Shown: positions 1-6,005 of the stretch, one piece after another
How positions within the stretch are numbered: position 1 is the first letter of the stretch
How the letters are laid out: each line of letters opens with the position of its first letter
DNA from: Streptococcus sp. UBA6071
GTDB taxonomy: Bacteria > Bacillota > Bacilli > Lactobacillales > Streptococcaceae
DNA length: 11,463 nucleotides
NCBI GenBank assembly: GCA_002436115.1
Contig: DIXV01000096.1
Span: forward strand, 1-11,463
Direction: 5' to 3'
The notes under the pieces: model-generated
What the model saw: the letters and a program-made list of their open reading frames with translations, nothing else
The model's database searches: none
What the model was told of the DNA's origin: nothing
Translations under genes and position numbers: made by a program

Positions 1-93
1 CTATTCTCAAAAGATGGTCCTCTTTTTTAGTGCCCAAACAAAAGAGAGTAGAAAGTGATGGGCATTCTTTTATCGTTTAACGTGATACTTTCT

Positions 94-122
94 TTGTCAG
101 AATAGGTAAAATGCGGTATAAT
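94..122 (+). promoter_or_regulatory. Promoter of rnjB
   Basis: A -35 box TTGTCA (94-99) and a perfect -10 box TATAAT (117-122) are separated by 17 bp, which matches the vegetative sigma factor consensus. The start of transcription should fall near 127-129. This leaves a leader of about 195 nt before rnjB. Confidence 0.8.
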
Positions 123-128
123 AGACAT

Positions 129-324
129 GCTGTGCAAGTTAATTTGCAAAGACTGTCATTCGACTTGGTTAAAGCGTCATGAGAGATGGTTTAGGATTGA
201 TATGGACTGAGCCTATTATTGGCAAGTTCTGAAAGGTCAAGCCTCAATCTGAAATGGGCACTGTCATGAGAACCAAGGATCGTAGGTAAGAAAATTATAA
301 GATTATAGAACTAAAGGAGAACTA
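129..324 (+). promoter_or_regulatory. Long 5' leader of rnjB, function unknown
   Basis: The sequence between the predicted transcription start and the rnjB ATG is about 195 nt long, far more than translation needs. It contains short repeats: GTCATGAGA at 176-184 and 263-271, and ACTGTCAT at 152-159 and 260-267. It also has pairing potential (TGCAA/TTGCA near 133-148; GGATTGA 194-200 with TCAATCT 244-250). I recognise no known riboswitch or T-box. A 27-codon ORF (127-210) begins at the predicted transcript start but has no ribosome binding site. A regulatory or processing role is inferred only from length and structure. Confidence 0.35.
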
Positions 325-1986
325 ATGAGCGACATTAAACTCATTGCACTAGGTGGTGTCCGTGAAAACGGAAAAAACCTATATATTGCAGAGATTCAAG
401 ACCAGATCTTTATTCTGGATGCAGGGTTGAAATACCCTGAAAATCATCAATTAGGAGTGGATTTGGTTATTCCAAACCTTGACTATGTGATAGATAATAA
501 GGAGAGGGTAGCAGGTGTCTTTTTAACACACGGGCATGCGGATGCTATCGGAGCTCTTCCTTATCTACTAGCCAAGGTCAAGGTTCCTGTTTTTGGCTCA
601 GAGTTGACCATTGAGTTGGCTAAACTGGTTGTCAAAAACCACGACACCACAAAACACTTCAAAGACTTTCATATGATCAATGCCGAAACAGAAATTGATT
701 TTGGCGTTACAGAGGTTTCTTTCTTCAAAACAACACATTCTATTGCAGATAGTTTAGGAATTGTATTGAAAACGCCAGAAGGCAGTATTGTCTATACAGG
801 CGATTTTAAGTTTGACCAAGCGGCATCAAAATATTACAAAACAGATTTTGCCCGTTTAGCTGAAATTGGACGTGACGGCGTTTTAGCTCTTTTAAGTGAC
901 TCTGCTAACGCAGATAATAGGGCTCAGATTGCCAGTGAACATGAAGTTGCTGATGAAGTTGTCCACGTCATTGACGACTGTGATGGTCGTGTGATTGTTG
1001 CTGCTGTTGCCAGCAACCTCTCGCGAATTCAGAAGATTTTTGATGCTGCTGATGAAACCGAACGGCGCGTAGTTTTGACAGGTTTTGACACAGAAAACAT
1101 CGTTCGGACAGCTATGAAGCTTCAAAAATTGAAACTCTCTCATGAACGTTTAATTATCAAACCAAAAGATATGGCTAAGTTTGAAGATCATGAGCTTTTG
1201 ATTTTGGAGACAGGACGTATCGGAGAGCCCTTGGAGGGCCTTCGTAAGATGGCTATCGGTCGTCATCGTCACGTGACGATTAAAGAGGGAGATACGGTCT
1301 TTATTGCTACAACACCAACTGTAGCAAAAGAAGCTATGGTAGCACGAGTAGAAAACATGATCTATAAGGCAGGGGGAGAAGTCAAGTCCATTACCAACAA
1401 CTTGCGTGTGTCAGGTCATGCGAATGCCCGTGATTTGCAAATGATGATAAATATCCTCCAGCCAAAATTTCTTTTTCCTATTCAAGGAGAGTACCGCCAA
1501 CTGGCTGCCCATGCAGAAGCAGCCCAAGAGGTCGGAGTTCTACCAGAAAACATCTTTATCGTTAAGTGTGGCGATGTCATGGCTTATGAAGAGGGACGAT
1601 TTGTCCATTCAGGCAGCGTTCCAGCGAGTGATGTTCTTTTGGATGGGCATGTTATCGGTGATGTGGGGGATGTCGTCCTACGTGACCGCAAAATTCTATC
1701 AGAGGATGGGATTTTTATCGTAGCGATAACAGTCAATCGTAAGAAAAAAGTTGTCGTGGCAAAGTCTAAGGTGCATACCCGTGGGTTTGTCTATGTCAAG
1801 AAGAGTCGAGATATCTTAAGCGAAGCCGCAGACTTGGTCAACCATTCGGTTGCGAATTATCTAGCAGGTGACACATTTGAATGGTCTGAGCTTAAAGGAG
1901 TTGTCCGCGACGATCTGAGTAAGTATCTTTTTGATCAAACCAAACGGCGCCCAGCTATTTTACCTGTCATTATGGAAGTGCGTTAA
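325..1986 (+). CDS. rnjB: Ribonuclease J2 (RNase J family, beta-CASP fold)
   Basis: This is the RNase J2 partner subunit that associates with RNase J1 in mRNA decay and 5'-end processing in Firmicutes. It acts in the cytoplasm. The 553 residues match the family length. The metallo-beta-lactamase domain is at the N-terminus, with TH-G-H-A-D-A at 68-74, TTHS with His138, TGDF with Asp160 and LLSDSAN at 189-195. The beta-CASP region carries RVSGHA at 361-366 and PIQGEY at 385-390, and a C-terminal domain follows from about residue 450. Two metal ligands expected from RNase J1 are replaced: Ala74 stands where HxHxDH has its last His, and Gln387 where J1 has the His of HGEYR. This fits J2 being a weak nuclease that supports J1. 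The ATG is preceded by AAAGGAG with a 5-nt gap. The gene has its own promoter and terminator. Confidence 0.95.
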   Translation: MSDIKLIALGGVRENGKNLYIAEIQDQIFILDAGLKYPENHQLGVDLVIPNLDYVIDNKERVAGVFLTHGHADAIGALPYLLAKVKVPVFGSELTIELAKLVVKNHDTTKHFKDFHMINAETEIDFGVTEVSFFKTTHSIADSLGIVLKTPEGSIVYTGDFKFDQAASKYYKTDFARLAEIGRDGVLALLSDSANADNRAQIASEHEVADEVVHVIDDCDGRVIVAAVASNLSRIQKIFDAADETERRVVLTGFDTENIVRTAMKLQKLKLSHERLIIKPKDMAKFEDHELLILETGRIGEPLEGLRKMAIGRHRHVTIKEGDTVFIATTPTVAKEAMVARVENMIYKAGGEVKSITNNLRVSGHANARDLQMMINILQPKFLFPIQGEYRQLAAHAEAAQEVGVLPENIFIVKCGDVMAYEEGRFVHSGSVPASDVLLDGHVIGDVGDVVLRDRKILSEDGIFIVAITVNRKKKVVVAKSKVHTRGFVYVKKSRDILSEAADLVNHSVANYLAGDTFEWSELKGVVRDDLSKYLFDQTKRRPAILPVIMEVR

Positions 1987-1990
1987 AGAT

Positions 1991-2022
1991 AAGGCAAGTC
2001 CCTTCAAAGAGGCTTGCTTTTT
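1991..2022 (+). terminator. Intrinsic terminator after rnjB
   Basis: The arms AAGGCAAGTC (1991-2000) and GGCTTGCTTT (2011-2020) pair over about ten positions, including G-U pairs, around a ten-base loop. A run of five T (2018-2022) follows. The hairpin begins 4 bases after the rnjB stop codon. Confidence 0.8.
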
Positions 2023-2114
2023 AGTCACTTTTTTATGGTTTCAGAATCACTTCAATTGGTTTATTACAGATTGATGTAAGGCAGTTGATATTTTTGTGAC
2101 CAGCTCTCTAATAT

Positions 2115-2143
2115 TTGCCATTGGAGGACTTATTTGCTAAAAT
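2115..2143 (+). promoter_or_regulatory. Extended -10 promoter of the metalloprotease unit
   Basis: TTGCCA (2115-2120), a 17-bp spacer and TAAAAT (2138-2143) match the sigma-A consensus with one mismatch in each box, and TGC directly precedes the -10. Transcription should start near 2150, giving a leader of about 140 nt. A second, weaker pair (TTGATA 2085-2090, TAATAT 2109-2114, 18-bp spacer) lies just upstream and could be an alternative start. Apart from these, the rnjB terminator and the hairpin at 2220-2243, I see nothing in the 306-base gap. Confidence 0.65.
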
Positions 2144-2219
2144 AGGTGAAAGTCAGAGTGATGCTAAAAGTTGAAAGAATGCTGAGTGTTTAGCTAATTG
2201 TAGAGACCTAACTGTTTAG

Positions 2220-2243
2220 ATATAGCCTTTAGAAAGGCTATAT
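2220..2243. repeat. Perfect 24-bp inverted repeat in the protease leader
   Basis: The arms ATATAGCCTTT (2220-2230) and AAAGGCTATAT (2233-2243) are perfectly complementary with AG between them. In RNA this would be a 10-bp stem with a four-base loop. No T-run follows (the next bases are TCTCAC), so it is not a standard terminator. It lies about 70 nt downstream of the predicted transcription start and 50 nt before the protease ATG. It could be an operator or an mRNA structure affecting stability or attenuation; the role is unknown. Confidence 0.6.
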
Positions 2244-2292
2244 TCTCACTGAAAGTGGCGTATTTACTAATAATATTATAGGGAGAAATGGG

Positions 2293-3024
2293 ATGCTACG
2301 TTTTTTGTCAATGCCGTTTAAACTAATGCTTAAACTCTTTTTGGGAGTAATGCGTTTTATTGTTCGAATGATTATCAGCCTAGTCCTAACCATAGGTGTT
2401 TTGGGGCTTGTTTTTTATATGCTAAATAGCTCTAGCTTTGCGGATAGTTCCCTTACTAAGAACTTTAATCAGGGCTTGGTTAGCGTCTCTCAGTATGTCA
2501 AAGATGTGTTTACAACCTCATCAATGTCGGGTAGTGTTTCTGATTTAAAGACAGATTTTGTCGAAACTTCAAGCAGTGGCTACCGTTGGGAAACGGCATC
2601 TGCTACTGTTTATATCGAATCAACTCATCCGACCTTAGTTTCTGCTTATCAAGAGGCCATTGCCAATTGGAACAATACTGGGGCATTCACGTTTACTATT
2701 GTTAATCAAGCTGAATCTGCTAATATTATCGTAACAGATTATTCAGACGGCCAGACGGATGCGGCAGGGCTAGCAGAGTCCTCGACTAATTTACTGACGG
2801 ATCGCTTCGTCACTGCTACGGTCAAACTAAACACCTATTATCTTCTTGATAACCGTTATGGTTACACTTATGATAGGATTTTGCATACGGCTGAGCACGA
2901 ATTAGGTCATGCTATTGGCTTAGATCATGAAGATACTCAGACCTCTGTCATGGAATCAGCCGGATCCAACACAGGCATTCAAGATCTGGATATTGCAGAA
3001 GTTCAGACGCTTTACGCCAACTAA
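2293..3024 (+). CDS. Membrane-anchored matrixin-like zinc metalloprotease
   Basis: This is a predicted zinc endopeptidase of the metzincin (M10/matrixin-like) type, displayed on the outer face of the membrane. The N-terminus is basic and hydrophobic, with one membrane segment at about residues 24-44, so the C-terminal domain should be extracellular. A Ser/Thr-rich spacer covers about 46-97 and the catalytic domain about 100-243. The zinc motif is HELGHAIGLDH at 202-212 (His202, Glu203, His206, His212), and a Met-turn SVM with Met220 follows, so all metzincin landmarks are present. There is no propeptide cysteine switch and the protein has no cysteine. The ATG at 2293 follows GGGAG (2281-2285) at 7 nt. 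A nearer ATG at 2288 is in another frame and soon stops. It is probably cotranscribed with the next gene, 45 bases downstream. The substrate cannot be deduced. Confidence 0.85.
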   Translation: MLRFLSMPFKLMLKLFLGVMRFIVRMIISLVLTIGVLGLVFYMLNSSSFADSSLTKNFNQGLVSVSQYVKDVFTTSSMSGSVSDLKTDFVETSSSGYRWETASATVYIESTHPTLVSAYQEAIANWNNTGAFTFTIVNQAESANIIVTDYSDGQTDAAGLAESSTNLLTDRFVTATVKLNTYYLLDNRYGYTYDRILHTAEHELGHAIGLDHEDTQTSVMESAGSNTGIQDLDIAEVQTLYAN

Positions 3025-3054
3025 TCGGTATTTGGAAACCAGAAAGAGGGAATA

Positions 3055-3062
3055 AAAGGAGG
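3055..3062 (+). promoter_or_regulatory. Ribosome binding site that fixes a GTG start
   Basis: AAAGGAGG is a near-perfect Shine-Dalgarno sequence. The in-frame TTG at 3064 is only one base away and too close, whereas the GTG at 3070 lies 7 nt after GGAGG. The ATG at 3068 is out of frame and stops after two codons. GTG 3070 is therefore the likely start. Confidence 0.75.
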
Positions 3063-3069
3063 GTTGGAT

Positions 3070-3438
3070 GTGCTAAGAATCATAAAGTCTGTTAGCCTTA
3101 CTTACCCTCAGCAAACCTTATTAGTCATTTTGAATTCTGCTTTTTTTATCTGGATGCAAGAGTCCTCGCGTCAGGTCATCAAAGCACTAGGACTATCAGA
3201 ATCCCATCAAGATTACCTACCAGATTGGATTACAACTTTGGTCGGGAGCGGCGTTGAGAATTTTCGTTCGTTCTTAGAAGCCTCTTCGTGGGCTTGGTTA
3301 GTAGCTACCATCAGTCTCATTTTTATTTGGCGGTTTATATCCCGCCTTTTTCGCTTGCTTCTACTTGGCATCATTATTGGAGTGGCTCTCTGGCTTATCT
3401 GGCAGAACCAAGAAATCTTAAGGCAGTTAGCTTTTTAG
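3070..3438 (+). CDS. Small membrane protein of unknown function
   Basis: I do not recognise this family. The 122-residue product from the GTG start has a hydrophobic N-terminal segment (about residues 12-29), a polar middle stretch, and a long hydrophobic C-terminal region (about 72-113) rich in Leu, Ile and Trp and interrupted by basic WRFISRLFR. That suggests two or three membrane helices. No catalytic or metal-binding motif is visible. The gene starts 45 bases after the metalloprotease stop with no terminator between, so the two are probably one transcript. It could be a partner, inhibitor or anchor of the protease, but only gene order supports this. It ends 51 bases before the ABC-F gene, whose promoter begins 15 bases after this stop codon. 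Confidence 0.75.
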   Translation: MLRIIKSVSLTYPQQTLLVILNSAFFIWMQESSRQVIKALGLSESHQDYLPDWITTLVGSGVENFRSFLEASSWAWLVATISLIFIWRFISRLFRLLLLGIIIGVALWLIWQNQEILRQLAF

Positions 3439-3453
3439 GTTAGAGGGGTAAGC

Positions 3454-3483
3454 TTGTGACTGCTGTGAGAGGTGTGGTATAAT
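3454..3483 (+). promoter_or_regulatory. Promoter of the ABC-F gene, likely giving a leaderless mRNA
   Basis: TTGTGA (3454-3459), an 18-bp spacer and perfect TATAAT (3478-3483), with TGG directly before the -10 (an extended -10 element). The ATG of the ABC-F gene begins at 3490, exactly where transcription would be expected to start (6 bases between the -10 and +1). No usable Shine-Dalgarno sequence lies at proper distance; GAAGG sits one base from the ATG. Confidence 0.75.
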
Positions 3484-3489
3484 GAAGGT

Positions 3490-5403
3490 ATGATTATACT
3501 ACAAGCAAATAAAATAGAGCGCAGCTTTTCTGGAGATGTGCTCTTTGATACGATTTCCCTTCAGGTGGATGAAGGTGACCGCTTGGCGCTTGTCGGTCAA
3601 AATGGTGCTGGGAAATCCACTCTCTTAAAAATCTTGGTGGGCGAAGAGGCGCCGACTTCAGGAACCATCACCCAAAAACGAGGACTGTCTGTATCTTACT
3701 TAGCTCAAGATAGCCGTTTTGTATCTTCTCGTAGCATTTATGATGAGATGCTTCACGTTTTTGATAAGTTGAGAGAGACCGAAAAGACCCTTCGAACACT
3801 GGAATTAAAGATGGCAGAAGAGTCTGGTCATGCATTTGATAGGCTCATGATGGACTATGACAAGTTGTCTGAAGAGTTTAGGCAGGGTGGTGGCTTTACA
3901 TATGAAAATACCATTAGAGCCATGCTTAATGGGTTTAAGTTTGATGAGACAATGTGGGACATGAAGATTTCAGAGCTTTCTGGAGGACAGAATACCCGAC
4001 TTGCCCTTGCTAAGATGCTCTTGGAGAATCCAAATCTTTTGGTCTTAGATGAACCCACCAATCACTTAGATATTGACAGCATTGAGTGGCTGGAAAATTA
4101 TCTGCTTAACTACCAAGGGACTCTAATCATCGTTAGCCATGACCGCTATTTTTTAGATAAGGTGTCAACTATTACCTTGGATTTAACGCGCCATTCGTTG
4201 AATCGTTATGTCGGTAATTATTCAGCGTTTATGGCTTTAAAGGCAGAGCAAGCCTTGCAAGAAACCAAGAATTTTGAAAAGCAACAAAAAGAAATTGCTA
4301 AACTAGAGGAGTTTGTCCAGCGAAATATCGTTCGTGCATCGACAACCAAACGTGCCCAATCTCGTCGTAAGCAACTTGACAAAATGGATCGGTTAGATAA
4401 GCCGGAGACCCAAACGAAACTGGCCAATATGACCTTTCGTAGTGGTAAGACATCAGGAAATGTCGTCTTGACGGTGGCAGATGTGGCTATCGGCCATAAA
4501 GGCCAAGTACTAACACAGCCGATTAACTTAGATGTAAGAAAGCATGATGCGATTGCTATTGTAGGCCCAAATGGCATAGGGAAGTCAACCTTGCTCAAGT
4601 CTATTATGGGACAGCTTCCCTTTATTAAAGGGCAGTCACGATTTGGTGCCAATGTTGAGGCTGGTTACTATGACCAGACTCAGTCAAGCTTGATGCCAAC
4701 AAATAGTGTTCTTGAAGAGATTTGGAAAGATTTCCCAAGATTACCTGAGTTGGACGTTCGAAATCGTCTAGCAGCCTTTCTTTTTTCAGGAGATGATGTT
4801 GAAAAAACGGTCAGCATGCTATCTGGTGGTGAAAAAGCGCGTCTTCTTCTGGCTAAATTATCTATGGAAAATAACAACTTTCTGATTTTGGATGAACCCA
4901 CCAACCACTTGGATATTGAGAGTAAGGAAGTTCTCGAAAATGCCTTAAATGCCTTTGATGGGAGTCTGCTCTTTGTTAGTCACGATCGCTACTTTATCAA
5001 TCGTGTCTCCACTAAAATCTTAGAGATTTCAGAAAGGGGCTCGACTCTTTATCTAGGAGATTACGATTATTATCTGGAGAAAAAAGCGGAGCAACTAGCA
5101 AGAGAGGCAGCTAGTCAGCCTATCCTGACAAAGACACCAGTTAGCTCATCAGATGGTCAAAGCGATTACCAAGCTCAAAAAGCTAGTCAAAAGGCACAAC
5201 GTCAACTCAGTCGAAGGTTATCAGAAATAGAAGAAACGATTGCAAGCATTGAACATCGTCAGGCTGACATTAATCAAACCATGTTGACAACAAATGAGGC
5301 AGACCAACTCATGGATCTGCAAAAAGCATTAGATGAACTTGATGCGCAACAAGAGAGTTTGATGGCAGAGTGGGAAGTTCTAGTAGAGGAAATAGAGGAT
5401 TAA
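3490..5403 (+). CDS. ydiF: ABC-F family ATPase, YdiF type
   Basis: ABC-F proteins are soluble twin-ATPase factors that bind the ribosomal E site and act on the peptidyl-tRNA in translation; they are not transporters. Domain 1 has Walker A GQNGAGKS (36-43), signature LSGGQ (163-167) and Walker B with catalytic Glu188. The charged linker at about 255-305 (EFVQRN, ASTTKRAQSRRKQ) is the P-site tRNA interaction motif. Domain 2 has Walker A GPNGIGKS (359-366), LSGGE (444-448) and Glu469. A C-terminal coiled coil covers about 565-635. The linker and overall sequence resemble B. subtilis YdiF more than YfmR/Uup. The 637 residues fit the family. The ATG at 3490 is preferred over an in-frame GTG at 3472, because the -10 box overlaps the would-be extension. 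It is probably a housekeeping factor; nothing shows it to be an antibiotic resistance variant. Confidence 0.93.
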   Translation: MIILQANKIERSFSGDVLFDTISLQVDEGDRLALVGQNGAGKSTLLKILVGEEAPTSGTITQKRGLSVSYLAQDSRFVSSRSIYDEMLHVFDKLRETEKTLRTLELKMAEESGHAFDRLMMDYDKLSEEFRQGGGFTYENTIRAMLNGFKFDETMWDMKISELSGGQNTRLALAKMLLENPNLLVLDEPTNHLDIDSIEWLENYLLNYQGTLIIVSHDRYFLDKVSTITLDLTRHSLNRYVGNYSAFMALKAEQALQETKNFEKQQKEIAKLEEFVQRNIVRASTTKRAQSRRKQLDKMDRLDKPETQTKLANMTFRSGKTSGNVVLTVADVAIGHKGQVLTQPINLDVRKHDAIAIVGPNGIGKSTLLKSIMGQLPFIKGQSRFGANVEAGYYDQTQSSLMPTNSVLEEIWKDFPRLPELDVRNRLAAFLFSGDDVEKTVSMLSGGEKARLLLAKLSMENNNFLILDEPTNHLDIESKEVLENALNAFDGSLLFVSHDRYFINRVSTKILEISERGSTLYLGDYDYYLEKKAEQLAREAASQPILTKTPVSSSDGQSDYQAQKASQKAQRQLSRRLSEIEETIASIEHRQADINQTMLTTNEADQLMDLQKALDELDAQQESLMAEWEVLVEEIED

Positions 5404-5411
5404 ATCAGATT

Positions 5412-5790
5412 TTACCAACTATCATGAGTTGTTGTCAGCAAATACTTGGAGAGGATCCTTTTGGTCTTCTCTTTTTTGGTGCTCAAAGCCATGAGAAGTG
5501 ACCGAAACTCCTTTTTAAATTGCTTGTGGAAACTTGCTCTAACAAAGTATGTCACCAATGATACACCTAGCATAGAAAGTCCTAGCTGTCCTTGATCCGT
5601 TTGGGGCTTCTATTGGAGCGAAAAAAGAGTTGGATATCCAGATGAGCTTTAAAATCTTTAAGGATGTTGCCTAAATTTGGTTGGGTTAGGAGTAGTGTTT
5701 TGTCTGCTTGGTTAGCTGGTTCTGTCCGAGCAATCCCTCTACATCACAAGATTATCGCCCATTCATGAAATTCTCCACCTCCTTGTGAGG
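5412..5790 (-). pseudogene. Possible remnant of a minus-strand gene, product unknown
   Basis: On the minus strand a very good ribosome binding site, AAGGAGGTGG (about 5780-5771), is followed 11 bases after GGAGG by ATG at 5766. That frame stops after four codons (MNGR). Protein-like stretches follow in other frames: one includes TLLLTQPNLGNILKDFKAH and ends at a TAG near 5582. A second stays open from about 5609 to a stop at 5412-5414 (a 53-codon piece from ATG 5573, with VSLVTYFVRASF and then a Lys-rich end). Joining them would need several frameshifts. The last part runs through the ABC-F terminator, which weakens the case. I recognise no family. It may be a decayed gene or chance. Confidence 0.22.
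5449..5477 (+). terminator. Intrinsic terminator after the ABC-F gene
   Basis: The arms GAGAGGA-T-CC (5449-5458) and GGTCTTCTC (5463-5471) pair with one G-U and one bulged T around a TTTT loop. Six T follow (5472-5477). Confidence 0.8.
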
Positions 5791-5871
5791 ATGGAAATCA
5801 CTAAACTAAAATAGGTCACCAAAAACCTGATAGGAATAATCAAAGAGCTAATATATATTCTTTATGACTAG

Positions 5872-5913
5872 TTATAAGGCTTCCCATTTCAAGTCTATTT
5901 TGTGAGCCTATAA
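5872..5913. repeat. Imperfect inverted repeat upstream of the M20 gene
   Basis: TTAT-A-AGGCT (5872-5881) pairs with AGCCTATAA (5905-5913) as nine base pairs with one bulged A, around a 23-base loop. No T-run follows. It lies in the 602-base stretch 5404-6005, which otherwise holds only the ABC-F terminator, the possible minus-strand remnant and the second palindrome at 5921-5936. Confidence 0.4.
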
Positions 5914-5920
5914 GTTAGAG

Positions 5921-5936
5921 TTATGGCTACCCATAA
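5921..5936. promoter_or_regulatory. Palindrome, candidate operator of the peptide operon
   Basis: TTATGGCTACCCATAA is a perfect inverted repeat (6-bp arms, 4-base centre) located 70 bases before the M20 start codon. A possible -10 box TAAAAT (5938-5943) begins 2 bases after it, but the matching -35 (TTAGAG at 5915-5920) is poor. Another possible -10 is TGG-TAAGAT (-10 hexamer at 5971-5976). A promoter must lie here, since the terminator at 5449-5477 isolates the operon, but I cannot fix it. The operator role is inferred from the position alone. Confidence 0.4.
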
Positions 5937-5994
5937 ATAAAATAGATTATGCAAGTGGATTTTTTGCTGGTAAGATTAGAGCAAGTGAGTTTGA

Positions 5995-6000
5995 AGGAGG
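5995..6000 (+). promoter_or_regulatory. Ribosome binding site that fixes the M20 start
   Basis: AGGAGG, within GAAGGAGG, ends 5 bases before ATG 6006. An in-frame ATG at 5949 would add 19 residues, but it has no ribosome binding site and the added residues do not fit the family. Confidence 0.85.
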
Positions 6001-6005
6001 TTATT

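Noticed and set aside
1..30. GGTCCTCTTTTTT looks like the second half of a terminator of an upstream gene
   Set aside because: The first arm would lie before the window, so the hairpin cannot be confirmed.
127..210. 27-codon ORF in the rnjB leader as a gene
   Set aside because: It has no ribosome binding site and no family resemblance; kept only as a possibility in the leader finding.
892..1143. Minus-strand open frame inside rnjB, and similar minus-strand frames inside the ABC-F, M20 and permease genes
   Set aside because: They are antisense to well-supported genes, lack family features and are typical shadow frames.
3472..3489. Upstream GTG start adding six residues to the ABC-F protein
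   Set aside because: The stretch overlaps the -10 box, lacks a ribosome binding site, and the ATG at 3490 gives the usual family N-terminus.
5949..6005. Upstream ATG start adding 19 residues to the M20 protein
   Set aside because: It has no ribosome binding site, while AAGGAGG sits 5 bases before ATG 6006; the added residues do not resemble the family.
5404..6005. Insertion sequence or CRISPR array in the longest gene-free stretch
   Set aside because: There are no regular repeats, no recognisable transposase, and no paired terminal repeats with target duplications.
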